Shown here: positions 33,583 through 42,127 of the stretch, in pieces
Layout of the letters: each line of letters starts with the position of its first letter
How positions within the stretch are numbered: position 1 is the stretch's first letter
Origin: JBATTK01 sp049670505
Lineage (GTDB): Bacteria > Bacteroidota > Bacteroidia > Flavobacteriales > Flavobacteriaceae
Direction: 5' to 3'
DNA length: 64,000 bases
Assembly (NCBI GenBank): GCA_049670505.1
Contig: JBATTK010000041.1
Span: 1 to 64,000, forward strand
Notes under the pieces: model-generated
What the model was told of the DNA's origin: nothing
The model's input: the letters and a program-made list of their open reading frames with translations, nothing else
The model's database searches: none
Program-made: the position numbers and the translations under genes

Positions 33583-34719
33583 TCAATCCAAATCTACCCA
33601 AACATTCCCTTTTTTGTTGGATTCAACGGTAGCTTCAATAAAGTTAAGCCCTCGTACGCCGTCCAAAATAGTAGGAAATTCGCCATCGTTGTAATTTTCA
33701 CCGCGTATGGCCCTGGCAGCCCCTAAATATATATTGGCCATGGCATCAAAAATACCTTCAGGATGTCCCGGTGGAAGTTTGGTACCGTCCAAGGATAATT
33801 CGGAATTATAGGCATGTCCGGGTTTATAGATTTGTACAGGCTCCGTATCACTCAATTTATAAAGGAAGTTTGGTCTTTCCTGTTCCCAACGAAATCCGGC
33901 TTTATCACCATAAATGGTGATGGCCAATCCGTTTTCTTCACCCGTTGCTACCTGACTGCTACGGATGACTCCTTTTATATAGTCATTGATCCGTACAAGC
34001 ACTGTACCATCCACATCCATCTTGTTATCCTCGTATAAATAATTGAAATCTGCCAATAAGGATTTTATCCGAAGCCCTGTTGTATATTCTATCATATTAA
34101 AGGCATGCACCCCAATATCTCCCATGCAGGAACTTATGCCCGCTTTTTTAGGGTCCAAACGCCATACCGTAGAACGTTTTTCCTTATCGTGAATAATACT
34201 GTTTATCCATCCCTGATAGTAACGTGCATCTACCCTATGGATTTTTCCCAATTCGCCCGCTTTGATCATTTCGCGCATCTGACGCACCATGGGATAACCG
34301 GTATAGGTGTGGGTAACTACAAAGACCGTTCCTGCCTTTCTTTGCGATTCTTGCAGTATTTTTGCCTCCTCATAAGTGGTGGTCATGGGCTTTTCACAAA
34401 TCACATGAAAGCCATTGTCCAACAATTTTTTGGCCATTGGGAAATGAAGAAAGTTTGGTGTAAGTACAGAACACACTTGTATCCGTTCATCTTTCGGAAG
34501 TTTCATTTCCTCGGCTATCAAGGTATCGAAATCCTTATAAATACGATCGGTAGCAATGTCAATTTCCTTGGCAAAGGCCATACTCGCGTCAAAATCCGGG
34601 TTAAAGACAGCGCCCGTAATTTGATAATTATCATTGATATGTGATGCCACTCGGTGTAGCACCCCAATAAGCGAATCTCCACCGCCACCTAAAATTCCTA
34701 ATCTTATTTTTTTAGCCAT
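33583..34719 (-). CDS. Gfo/Idh/MocA-family NAD(P)-dependent oxidoreductase, cytosolic
   Basis: 378 aa with no signal. The N-terminal Rossmann motif is LGILGGGGDSLIGVLHR, the EKP motif CEKPMTTTYEEAKI (catalytic Lys region), and the C-terminal alpha/beta domain includes SCMGDIGVHAFNMIEYTTG, where Asp and His fit the active site. The family oxidises or reduces sugar and inositol carbonyls. Last gene of a five-gene minus-strand operon (isomerase-like, DinB, nucleoside-type permease, MFS, Gfo/Idh). It fits the cytosolic reduction of imported keto sugars, but the substrate is inferred. Confidence 0.93.
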   Translation of the reverse strand: MAKKIRLGILGGGGDSLIGVLHRVASHINDNYQITGAVFNPDFDASMAFAKEIDIATDRIYKDFDTLIAEEMKLPKDERIQVCSVLTPNFLHFPMAKKLLDNGFHVICEKPMTTTYEEAKILQESQRKAGTVFVVTHTYTGYPMVRQMREMIKAGELGKIHRVDARYYQGWINSIIHDKEKRSTVWRLDPKKAGISSCMGDIGVHAFNMIEYTTGLRIKSLLADFNYLYEDNKMDVDGTVLVRINDYIKGVIRSSQVATGEENGLAITIYGDKAGFRWEQERPNFLYKLSDTEPVQIYKPGHAYNSELSLDGTKLPPGHPEGIFDAMANIYLGAARAIRGENYNDGEFPTILDGVRGLNFIEATVESNKKGNVWVDLD

Positions 34720-34740
34720 AAATTAAAAATATTGTCTACG

Positions 34741-35919
34741 TTATGTTTTTTTTACTTCTTTAACTTCTCTTTTCCTCATGTATATATTAAGTCCTGCGAA
34801 GGCCACAATAAGAATAGCCGGCAATATGGACATTGTCCTAAGTGCCTCGCCTGCGCTTGCATTATCCATAAGATTTCCCATAATGGGCAATACCAAGGAT
34901 ACTGACAACATTCCCGCAGCCCCCATGATAGAAAGTCCTAAAGCACCGGTTTGCGGTAAATATTCGGCGACAAATCCGAGCATCGTAGGCCAGAAAAAGG
35001 TTACGCCAACTGCAAAAACAGCTGCAGCGGCAAAGGTCATACCCCCACTTGTAATGGTCAATAGCCAAAGTCCAATAAATGTAAAGATTGCGGAAAACAA
35101 TAACATTCCTGCCGGTTGCAATTTATGTATTACCTGACCCGCAAATGCTCTTCCCAAAGCCATTATACCATTTATGAAGGCCAATACCAACAAGGGAACC
35201 GAAACGGATTCCTTCAAAAGAGATTCTATCCGCTGGGTAGTTCCCAATTCTGATGCCGCAGTAAGAAACATACAAAACACCATAAAAAGAAACAGTGGCC
35301 TACCAAGACTTGCAAACATTTTTTTAGTACTTACCCCTAGTTGAACCCGTTCGGTAACCGGAAAATGCTGACCCAAAAACATAGCGCCATAAATAAACAA
35401 TGGGATAAACAAAATGCCCACCATTATCTGCCAATCTAGGCCCATAACATCCATTACCAACCACCCTGCCACGGACCCTACTACAATGCCCCCGGGGAAC
35501 CATACATGAAAACGATTCAACATTTTGGTCTTCTCTTTAGGATACATTGAGGCTATCATTGGATTCAAAGCGGCCTCTACCATACCATTGCCTATTCCTA
35601 CAAATAGCGTGGCAATAAATAATGACGTCATATCCTTGGCCAAGATTGTCCATATTATTCCAATGGCGTGTGTAGCAAAAGCTATCCAAGTTATCTTTTT
35701 TATTCCCAAGGAATCTACCAAAGGGCCGCCAAATAACATAGCAAGTGTAAAACCCCAAAAAGCAGGTGTAAAAGCATAACCTATCTGTTCTAAAGTCAGC
35801 CCCACCCCCTCAGGCCCAAAAACAGTTTCTAACCTTGCCCGTATGGCGAAAGTCATTGCCGTAACGAGCAATGCCACGCAAGAGGCGATAAAAAGTCGAT
35901 TCTTATGTACTCCGTTCAT
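34741..35919 (-). CDS. MFS transporter
   Basis: 392 aa with about twelve hydrophobic helices. The first half holds FTPAFWGFTLAMLFGGPLVDSLGIKK, a major-facilitator loop 2/3 signature, and GIGNGMVEAALNPMIASMYPKEKTKMLNRFH in the next loops. No signal peptide or fused domain is seen. It lies in the carbohydrate operon, 21 bp before the Gfo/Idh gene and 44 bp after the second permease. Import of a sugar or keto-sugar is the natural guess; the direction and ligand are unproven. Confidence 0.9.
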   Translation of the reverse strand: MNGVHKNRLFIASCVALLVTAMTFAIRARLETVFGPEGVGLTLEQIGYAFTPAFWGFTLAMLFGGPLVDSLGIKKITWIAFATHAIGIIWTILAKDMTSLFIATLFVGIGNGMVEAALNPMIASMYPKEKTKMLNRFHVWFPGGIVVGSVAGWLVMDVMGLDWQIMVGILFIPLFIYGAMFLGQHFPVTERVQLGVSTKKMFASLGRPLFLFMVFCMFLTAASELGTTQRIESLLKESVSVPLLVLAFINGIMALGRAFAGQVIHKLQPAGMLLFSAIFTFIGLWLLTITSGGMTFAAAAVFAVGVTFFWPTMLGFVAEYLPQTGALGLSIMGAAGMLSVSLVLPIMGNLMDNASAGEALRTMSILPAILIVAFAGLNIYMRKREVKEVKKT

Positions 35920-35963
35920 ACTATATTGATTTTTTTGGTTGTTTATAATTGGTATTGATCGGC

Positions 35964-37199
35964 CTATGTTTTATAGGCAATTTTTTCATCCTTAAAGGCC
36001 ATTACAAAGAAAACAAGCACTACAAACGCAAAGCCGGCGGGGTACATCCATATGGTTTGCCAAGCATGGCCTCCCTCTGGTAAAATATAGGTGTCCGCAA
36101 TTTTTCCCGCTATCCAAAAACCTATGAGCATACCTACCCCATAAGTAGCCAAGGTAATAAGCCCTTGAGCGGCGCTCTTAAATCTTTCTCCTGCTTTACT
36201 GTCCGTGTAAATCTGTCCCGAGACAAAGAAAAAGTCATAACATATACCATGTAACGCAATTCCGATAACCAACATAAAGAACAAATCTCCCGCATTGCCA
36301 TAGGCAAAAAGCAAATACCGCACTGCCCATGCAAGCATACCTGCCATTATAGTTTTTTTGAAGCCATATCTTTTAAAAAAGAAAGGAAGCAATAGCATAA
36401 ATGCTATCTCGGAAATTTGACCTGCCGAGGCCCATGCCGTAGATCCCTCTACCCTTGATTCCGTTAAAAAAGGACTTATATTCTGATAATAAAAGGCCAG
36501 TGGAATACATATTAAAACGGAGGAAATGAAAAATATCAAAAAATTCCTATCCGTTAGCAACTTTAAAGCATCGAGGCCCAAAATGTCCGAAAGCGTAATT
36601 TTTTCATCCTTTCCCACACTAGGAGGGGTTTTAGGAAGTGTAAAACTAAACAGCCCTAAAATGGCCGAAGCGATCGCGGTCATTAAAAACGTATTGGACA
36701 ACATCCCGTTTTCAATACTTGCAAGAGCGTCCCAGTTAAATGCCAAGCTTATCAAGAGCCCGGCAACTATCCACCCCAGTGTGCCGAAAACCCGTATCAA
36801 CGGAAATTGCTTTGCTGGATCTCTCATCTGATTAAAGGCCACGGAATTCACTAGGGCAAGGGTGGGCATATAGGCTATCATATATCCTAATACATAGGGA
36901 TAGAAAACGGAAAAAGACGTGGTTTGGGACATTTGATACATTAAAAATGCCCCTATCAGATGTAATATCCCCAATATCCGTTCTGCATTAAAAAATCTAT
37001 CGGCTATCAATCCTATAATAAAAGGTGCAATAATAGCTCCCCAGGATTGTGTAGAGAAAGCTTGTGCAATTTCACCATCGCCTGCGCTTAGGTTGTTCCC
37101 TAAAAAAGTTCCTAGGGTAACAAACCAACCACCCCAGATAAAAAATTCTAAAAACATCATCACGGAAAGCTGCGCCTGAACCTTTAACTTTAATTTCAT
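35964..37199 (-). CDS. nucleoside:H+ symporter-type permease (NupG/XapB family, MFS)
   Basis: 411 aa, about twelve helices. The start LKVQAQLSVMMFLEFFIWGGWFVTLGTFLG and the segment IAQAFSTQSWGAIIAPFIIGLIADRFFNAERILG are typical of the Nuc_H_symport family. In Bacteroidota many members sit in sugar clusters, so the ligand may be a sugar derivative rather than a nucleoside. It is 12 bp from the DinB gene, in the same five-gene operon. Confidence 0.9.
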   Translation of the reverse strand: MKLKLKVQAQLSVMMFLEFFIWGGWFVTLGTFLGNNLSAGDGEIAQAFSTQSWGAIIAPFIIGLIADRFFNAERILGILHLIGAFLMYQMSQTTSFSVFYPYVLGYMIAYMPTLALVNSVAFNQMRDPAKQFPLIRVFGTLGWIVAGLLISLAFNWDALASIENGMLSNTFLMTAIASAILGLFSFTLPKTPPSVGKDEKITLSDILGLDALKLLTDRNFLIFFISSVLICIPLAFYYQNISPFLTESRVEGSTAWASAGQISEIAFMLLLPFFFKRYGFKKTIMAGMLAWAVRYLLFAYGNAGDLFFMLVIGIALHGICYDFFFVSGQIYTDSKAGERFKSAAQGLITLATYGVGMLIGFWIAGKIADTYILPEGGHAWQTIWMYPAGFAFVVLVFFVMAFKDEKIAYKT

Positions 37200-37211
37200 C
37201 CGAGTTTACCC

Positions 37212-37655
37212 TTATCTTTTATAGTGTATGTAATCCATTGATATCGGGTTCAGATCATTATTCCTAAAATCCATGGAAATTTGAGCCCTATGATGAGTAG
37301 AATGGTTTACAATATGAAACAGCATGTCCCGCAAAGTATTGGTAAATAGGCGCCCTTCGGTATTTTCATAATCGATCCGCCTATCAAAATCGTCCGTATT
37401 GGTCGTAATTTCAAAGGAACTTCGTTGATTTTCATAGTGAATATCCCCCCAATCCTTTACAGCATGTATTTGCCAGACCCCATAGTCCGACTCTTTGCCC
37501 AAAATCCTTGCATTCCATAAGTGATGGGCATTAAGGATATGGCTAAAAAGCTTTACACTATGCTCGGGAACCTCTTTTAAACTATTACATTCCTCAATAA
37601 GTTTTTTATTGCAGTAGTAGTTGTAATCAAACAATTGATTAAAAAAAACTTTCAT
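37212..37655 (-). CDS. DinB-family protein
   Basis: 147 aa four-helix bundle. The metal-binding His pattern is visible in SHILNAHHLWNARILG (His near helix 2) and MLFHIVNHSTHHRAQI (helix 4). DinB-like proteins include mycothiol- and bacillithiol-dependent transferases; many are uncharacterised. It stands between the isomerase-like gene (15 bp) and the permease (12 bp), so it is co-transcribed with the sugar operon. Its function there is unknown. Confidence 0.88.
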   Translation of the reverse strand: MKVFFNQLFDYNYYCNKKLIEECNSLKEVPEHSVKLFSHILNAHHLWNARILGKESDYGVWQIHAVKDWGDIHYENQRSSFEITTNTDDFDRRIDYENTEGRLFTNTLRDMLFHIVNHSTHHRAQISMDFRNNDLNPISMDYIHYKR

Positions 37656-37670
37656 CTAGTTATATCGTTG

Positions 37671-38666
37671 TTAACCAAGCTTTTTGGCAGCGTTTAGTAA
37701 GAGGTCCTTTGTGGTCAGAATACCTTCTTCTTCCCCTATTTCATTTCCTTCATATTCCACACCGATATATCCAGAATAACCGGCATCCTTTACTATTTGA
37801 AGCATTTTTACATAATCTATTTCCGTTTCATTGCCCTTGGCATCAAAATCGTGGGATTTTGCGCTTACCGCTTTGGCATGGGGCATCAATTCTGTTACTC
37901 CCTTGTAAATATCATACATTTCTGCACAGCCGGCGCCATGGTCTTCCGGATCTTTTCTCTTGATACAGAAATTGCCGAAATCGGGCAAAGTGCCACAGTT
38001 GTCCATATTTACGATGTCCATGACCTCGGCCACCAGACCCGCGTTAGAGGAAAGTCCTCCGTGATTTTCGACAATTACATTAATGTTTTTGTCCTGGGCG
38101 TAGGTGGAAAGCTTTGTAAGTCCGTCCACGGAATTCTTTTTCCAATCTTCAGGAACGTCGCTACCGGCAAGGTTTACCCTAATGGCATGGCATCCCATGG
38201 CCGCGGCGGCATCGACCCATTTGTAATGTCTCTCCACGGCTTCTTGACGCTCTTTGGCATCGGTCACAGCCAAATTGCCCTGCCCGTCGATCATGATAAG
38301 TACGTTTTCTAGACCGTGTTTCTTGGCTTCTGCATTTGATTTTTCAACAAAGGCCGCCATGGCTTCTGGAGCATAGTCTGCACTTTCCAGTTCGGGATTG
38401 TACAACTGGCTCACATATTCCAAACCTGAAAAACCCCAATTTTTGGCTTTTTCGGCAAAAGAATACGGGTCTGCCCCATCCTCTCGAATCATTCTATGTA
38501 TACTCCATTGTGCCAAAGACAGTTTAAAGAAAGGGGCCGTGGCTTCTGTAATAATTTCGCGTTCTACCATTTCCTTTTTCTTGGTTTCTTTACAGGCATA
38601 TATTCCCAAAAGTGAAACTGCAAGACCAAATTGAGAACTGTTTTGTATAAAGCTTCTTCTTTTCAT
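37671..38666 (-). CDS. sugar phosphate isomerase/epimerase-like TIM barrel, exported lipoprotein
   Basis: 331 aa. The N-terminus KRRSFIQNSSQFGLAVSLLGIYAC combines a Tat-like RRSFIQ motif with a Cys (C25), so it is probably an exported lipoprotein, unlike the cytosolic paralog at 30013. The barrel shows KLSLAQWSIHRMIREDGADPYSFAEKAKNWGFSGLEYVSQLY, IVENHGGLSS (Glu ligand), GTLPDFGNFC, SAKSHDFDA and YIGVEYEGNEIGEEEG. It is first in a five-gene operon and divergent from GMC2. In the 3-keto glycoside route this fold serves as hydratase or isomerase. Confidence 0.9.
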   Translation of the reverse strand: MKRRSFIQNSSQFGLAVSLLGIYACKETKKKEMVEREIITEATAPFFKLSLAQWSIHRMIREDGADPYSFAEKAKNWGFSGLEYVSQLYNPELESADYAPEAMAAFVEKSNAEAKKHGLENVLIMIDGQGNLAVTDAKERQEAVERHYKWVDAAAAMGCHAIRVNLAGSDVPEDWKKNSVDGLTKLSTYAQDKNINVIVENHGGLSSNAGLVAEVMDIVNMDNCGTLPDFGNFCIKRKDPEDHGAGCAEMYDIYKGVTELMPHAKAVSAKSHDFDAKGNETEIDYVKMLQIVKDAGYSGYIGVEYEGNEIGEEEGILTTKDLLLNAAKKLG

Positions 38667-38840
38667 CCGTTTAGATTTTTTTTAATCATTTGGATATTAA
38701 TTAAAAAATTGAGAACGTATGTAATCGCTACGTTCCCACATTAAAAATTCTGGGCATTACCTTATGCGAAGAAATTTTTGAAATCCGTTAATATTTGTTT
38801 CATATGGGAGTAATTTGTTCGGTTTTTGAAATCGACACCT

Positions 38841-38856
38841 ACTATAACGTTATAGT
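38841..38856. promoter_or_regulatory. perfect 16-bp palindrome in the isomerase/GMC2 divergent promoter
   Basis: ACTATAACGTTATAGT, even-length and symmetric like LacI-type operators. It is 84 bp before GMC2. A second dyad, GAACGTA-N9-TACGTTC, is at 38711-38733. No regulator gene is seen in the locus. Confidence 0.5.
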
Positions 38857-38893
38857 GCGACTCTCTCAATAATAATCGTGTTTAAATGTAAAA

Positions 38894-38911
38894 AATTAAT
38901 TCTATATTTAA
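38894..38911 (+). promoter_or_regulatory. element shared by both GMC promoters, copy 2
   Basis: AATTAA-TT-CTATATTTAA, matching the copy at 31208-31225 except for the two middle bases. It lies 29 bp before the GMC2 ATG, a plausible position for a core promoter. Confidence 0.4.
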
Positions 38912-38940
38912 TGAATTTACGAAATAAACAATTTTAATAC

Positions 38941-40653
38941 ATGGGTAAATTTTTTTATAATGATGAGCAGGAATCGTATGATGCGATTGTTGTAGGGACA
39001 GGAATCAGCGGTGGCTGGGCTGCAAAAGAATTATGTGAAAACGGATTGAAAACATTGGTCTTGGAGCGTGGTAGGATGGTAAAACATATTGAAGATTACC
39101 CGACCGCCAATTTGGATCCTTGGGATTTTCCGAACAATGGAGAACCTACTAGGGAAGAACAAGCTAAACAATTGGTCCAAGCAAGAACAGGATACACTAC
39201 AAAAACCCCGCATAACTTCTGGTTCGTAAACGATCTGGAACATCCTTATAATGAAACCAAGCGTTTTGATTGGATGCGAGGTTACCATGTTGGTGGACGC
39301 TCCATAATGTGGGGGCGCCACAGCTATCGTTGGAGCAATCTTGATTTTGAAGCTAATAAACGTGACGGCATAGCCGTGGATTGGCCTGTTCGATATAAAG
39401 ATATTTCCCCTTGGTATGATAAAGTAGAATCCTATATTGGGGTAACTGGTGAAAATCTTGGTCTTCCCCAATTACCCGATGGGCAGTTTGAACCTATGAT
39501 GGAACTGAACTGTGTAGAACAGCATGTAAGGGAACAAGTAGCCGAGCATTTTGATGGCAGGGTCATTACCGCAGGACGGGTTGCCCATATTAACAGCAAC
39601 AAGGCCTTTGACGGCCGTAGTAGATGCCAATATCGGAACCGTTGTATTAGGGGTTGCCCGTTCGGAGCCTACTTCAGCAGCAACTCATCTACTTTGCCGG
39701 CCGCGGAACGCACCGGCAACATGACCCTACGTACGGATGCTATTGTACATGAGGTTATTTATGACGCGGATACAAAAAAAGCGACAGGTGTAAAGGTGAT
39801 TGATAGGGTAACCAAAGAAACTTTTGAATTTAAGGCCAAGGTAATTTTTCTTTGCGCATCTTCCATAGCCTCAACTTCTATTTTGATGCAATCCAAATCC
39901 GATCGTTTCCCCAACGGTATGGGCAACGATTCTGATCAACTCGGTCGCAATATCATGGATCATCATTTAAAAGTAGGAGCTTCCGGAAAATTTGATGGTT
40001 TTGAGGACAAGTATTATAAAGGTCGTAAACCTAATGGGATCTATGTTCCAAGATTTAGAAACTTGGGCGGAGACTCCAATAGAAAAGATTTTATCCGTGG
40101 TTATGGCTACCAAGGCGGTGCCGGTAGAGGCAACTGGGAGGAAACTATTTCCGAAATGTCCTATGGGAAAGGTCTTAAGGATGCTATATTAAAACCAGGT
40201 GGATGGCAATTTGGAATGGGCGGTTTTGGAGAAGTATTACCATATGAAGATAATAGAATGACACTGGATTATGATACCTTGGACGCATGGGGATTACCAA
40301 CGGTAACCTTTGATGCCGAACTCAAGGAAAATGAGTGGAACATGCGCAAGGATATGAAAGAGCAAGCGGTCAAAATGCTTGAAAAAGCGGGAGTACGTGA
40401 TGTGGAACCCTTTGATGATCCCGGAGCGTTAGGCCTTGGAATTCACGAAATGGGAACCGCACGTATGGGGAGAAACCCCAAAACTTCTGTAGTAAATGGA
40501 TACAACCAAGTACATACAGTGCCCAATGTCTATGTGACGGATGGTGCTTTCATGACCTCCGCTGCCTGTGTAAACCCGTCATTAACCTATATGGCCTTCA
40601 CGGCCAGAGCCGCTGACCATGCGGTGAACGAACTTAAAAAAGGAAATATATAA
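38941..40653 (+). CDS. GMC-family FAD-dependent oxidoreductase (glucoside 3-dehydrogenase-like), copy 2
   Basis: 570 aa, closely similar to GMC1 over its full length. FAD motif AIVVGTGISGGWAAKEL (about 15-31), putative 3Fe-4S ligands C229, C235, C239 in CQYRNRCIRGCPFG, catalytic His in LGIHEMGTARMG and Asn in CVNPSLTYMAFTARAA. The start (GKFFYNDEQESYDAIVVGTG) has no export signal, so export would depend on the next gene, whose start codon overlaps the stop codon by one base. That gene encodes a small subunit with a Tat-type N-terminus, as in bacterial glucoside 3-dehydrogenases and gluconate dehydrogenases. Confidence 0.94.
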   Translation: MGKFFYNDEQESYDAIVVGTGISGGWAAKELCENGLKTLVLERGRMVKHIEDYPTANLDPWDFPNNGEPTREEQAKQLVQARTGYTTKTPHNFWFVNDLEHPYNETKRFDWMRGYHVGGRSIMWGRHSYRWSNLDFEANKRDGIAVDWPVRYKDISPWYDKVESYIGVTGENLGLPQLPDGQFEPMMELNCVEQHVREQVAEHFDGRVITAGRVAHINSNKAFDGRSRCQYRNRCIRGCPFGAYFSSNSSTLPAAERTGNMTLRTDAIVHEVIYDADTKKATGVKVIDRVTKETFEFKAKVIFLCASSIASTSILMQSKSDRFPNGMGNDSDQLGRNIMDHHLKVGASGKFDGFEDKYYKGRKPNGIYVPRFRNLGGDSNRKDFIRGYGYQGGAGRGNWEETISEMSYGKGLKDAILKPGGWQFGMGGFGEVLPYEDNRMTLDYDTLDAWGLPTVTFDAELKENEWNMRKDMKEQAVKMLEKAGVRDVEPFDDPGALGLGIHEMGTARMGRNPKTSVVNGYNQVHTVPNVYVTDGAFMTSAACVNPSLTYMAFTARAADHAVNELKKGNI

Positions 40654-41300
40654 TGGATAGAAGAAAAGCGCTTAAGAATATGGGATTAACGTTGGGGTAT
40701 GCTGTAGCGACACCGACTTTGATCAGCATAATGCAAAGTTGTAAAGAGCAGGCCGTTCTGGAGTGGACTCCTGATTTCTTTACCAAGGACGAAGGTAGTG
40801 TACTTACGCAGTTGGTAGATATCATACTTCCAAAGACAGATACTCCTTCCGCATCAGAAGTACAGGTACATCTATTTATTGACAAATTCGTCAATGAGGT
40901 AATAGAAAAAGAACAACAGGAATTCTTGAAAATGTCCATGGGCAAGTTTATGGACAAGGCCCTTGAGGATTCAGGTAAAGAGAAAGCCGAAGAACTTCTT
41001 CCCGAAGATTTAGAGCCTGTTCTGGCAAATGCGTTAAAAAAGACCAAGGAAGAGGAAATTAAGCTGTTGGAATCCATTACATCCTATCAAGAAGCAATCG
41101 CCGAAGGCAAACAAAGTGAGCTGGACGACAGTACCTCCCGGTTTGCTTTTGCCAACAACCTTAGGGGAATTACCATCTGGGGATATAAGACCTCCGAATA
41201 TGTAGGTGAAGAAGTTTTGGCCTATTTACCGGTACCCGGTGAGTACATTGGTTGCGAAGATGTTGAAACGCTTACAAGTGGAAAAGCATGGTCCTTGTAG
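40653..41300 (+). CDS. gluconate 2-dehydrogenase subunit 3-family protein (small subunit of the GMC oxidase)
   Basis: 215 aa. It begins DRRKALKNMGLTLG, a twin-arginine signal, and has a Cys (C30 in IMQSC) where a lipoprotein would be cleaved. The mature part contains FFTKDEGSVLTQLVDIILPKTDTPSASEVQVHLFIDKFV, the hallmark of the family, and ends YLPVPGEYIGCEDVET. These subunits carry the folded flavoprotein through the Tat system. Translationally coupled to GMC2, and followed by a strong terminator. It may also serve GMC1, which lacks its own partner. Confidence 0.93.
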   Translation: MDRRKALKNMGLTLGYAVATPTLISIMQSCKEQAVLEWTPDFFTKDEGSVLTQLVDIILPKTDTPSASEVQVHLFIDKFVNEVIEKEQQEFLKMSMGKFMDKALEDSGKEKAEELLPEDLEPVLANALKKTKEEEIKLLESITSYQEAIAEGKQSELDDSTSRFAFANNLRGITIWGYKTSEYVGEEVLAYLPVPGEYIGCEDVETLTSGKAWSL

Positions 41301-41339
41301 GTACTGTGTTTGAAAAATACTTTTTACAAAAGCCGGTTG

Positions 41340-41377
41340 CCCTTCCCCATGTAATGATTACATGGGGAAGGGTTTTT
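41340..41377 (+). terminator. rho-independent terminator after the GMC2 operon
   Basis: 16-bp stem CCCTTCCCCATGTAAT / ATTACATGGGGAAGGG followed by five T. The rest of the 41301-41655 gap holds the palindrome at 41567 and no credible gene. Confidence 0.9.
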
Positions 41378-41566
41378 GTTTGTAGCAATATGTAGTACAA
41401 TAAGTTCTTCATCTAAAAATGTCCAATGTCCCTTCACAGAGGAACCTCACCCTACCTTCCCACCTAGTTCTAGAATGGAAAAAGGTTTTACCTCTTCTGA
41501 GGTCCATTTCCGGTTTAAAAGAATGATCTTTTTCACAAAAATAAACGCTAGTCTATTGTTCAACCC

Positions 41567-41583
41567 GGTCATTTGAAATGACC
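41567..41583. promoter_or_regulatory. perfect 17-bp palindrome upstream of the micropeptide cluster
   Basis: GGTCATTT-G-AAATGACC, 73 bp before the first micropeptide ATG. It has no T-tract, so an operator is likelier than a terminator. Confidence 0.4.
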
Positions 41584-41655
41584 TCACCGATAGAAATCTT
41601 AGTAATTTTTTCTTTTAAAGGTAAGATTTTTATTACTTCTACGTTAATACTGGAC

Positions 41656-41841
41656 ATGGATTCCTACTTCTACCTTCTTTTTGTGTATTGTATTTTAGCT
41701 ATGCTTGCTAAAATTGCCTACCATTATCATATGGCGCATAAGCAAAAATCTATGGAAATAGAAAAAAAAACAAATCCGCCATACCGTATGCGGCTTACCA
41801 TAAATTCGCTCCGCAATAGCCTAAGAGACCTAAAGTTTTAA
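41656..41841 (+). CDS. small membrane protein, micropeptide family member 1 (61 aa)
   Basis: The ATG at 41656 is chosen because the protein then starts MDSYFYLLFVYCILAML, matching two neighbouring short genes. It has one hydrophobic helix (about 4-19), then KIAYHYHMAHKQK and a basic, polar tail (NPPYRMRLTINSLRNSLRDLKF) that the other two lack. An upstream in-frame start at 41578 would spoil the similarity. I recognise no named family. The N-terminus is probably outside and the basic tail inside the cell. Confidence 0.6.
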   Translation: MDSYFYLLFVYCILAMLAKIAYHYHMAHKQKSMEIEKKTNPPYRMRLTINSLRNSLRDLKF

Positions 41842-41922
41842 GGGCCTTATAACAGAGTTTAACGATTCATTTAGACAGTTTAGTCCGTTTATCACGTCTA
41901 AATCAGTATACCAATATTATTT

Positions 41923-42009
41923 ATGGATTACTATATATACATCCTTGCTTTGTATTGTATGCTTTTCTTAGTGGCCAGAATCGTATATCATCAACATTTT
42001 AAAAAGTGA
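41923..42009 (+). CDS. membrane micropeptide, family member 2 (28 aa)
   Basis: Too short for usual gene callers. It starts MDYYIYILALYCMLFLVA and ends RIVYHQHFKK. One hydrophobic helix fills most of the length, with a basic end. It aligns without gaps with member 1 (MD-Y-Y-L-YC-L-A-K/R-I-YH-H) and with member 3 in length and the terminal KK. The stem TTTAGAC / GTCTAAA (41870-41902) lies just upstream. Real expression is unproven. Confidence 0.55.
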   Translation: MDYYIYILALYCMLFLVARIVYHQHFKK

Positions 42010-42127
42010 GATGTTCGTTAATCCGGACTTTAACATCTACTAGGATAATATTTAACATTTTCTCAAAATCTTTTTCGCTATTGGTAACGTAAATATAACA
42101 TAGCCCTACATTGTTGAGAACACACCT

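Noticed and set aside
37797..38312. 171-codon plus-strand frame over the exported isomerase-like gene
   Set aside because: Antisense to a conserved TIM-barrel protein with a signal peptide; no domain in the translation.
41376..41576. 66-codon plus-strand frame before the micropeptide genes
   Set aside because: Lies just past the GMC2 terminator, no similarity to the micropeptides, no promoter seen.
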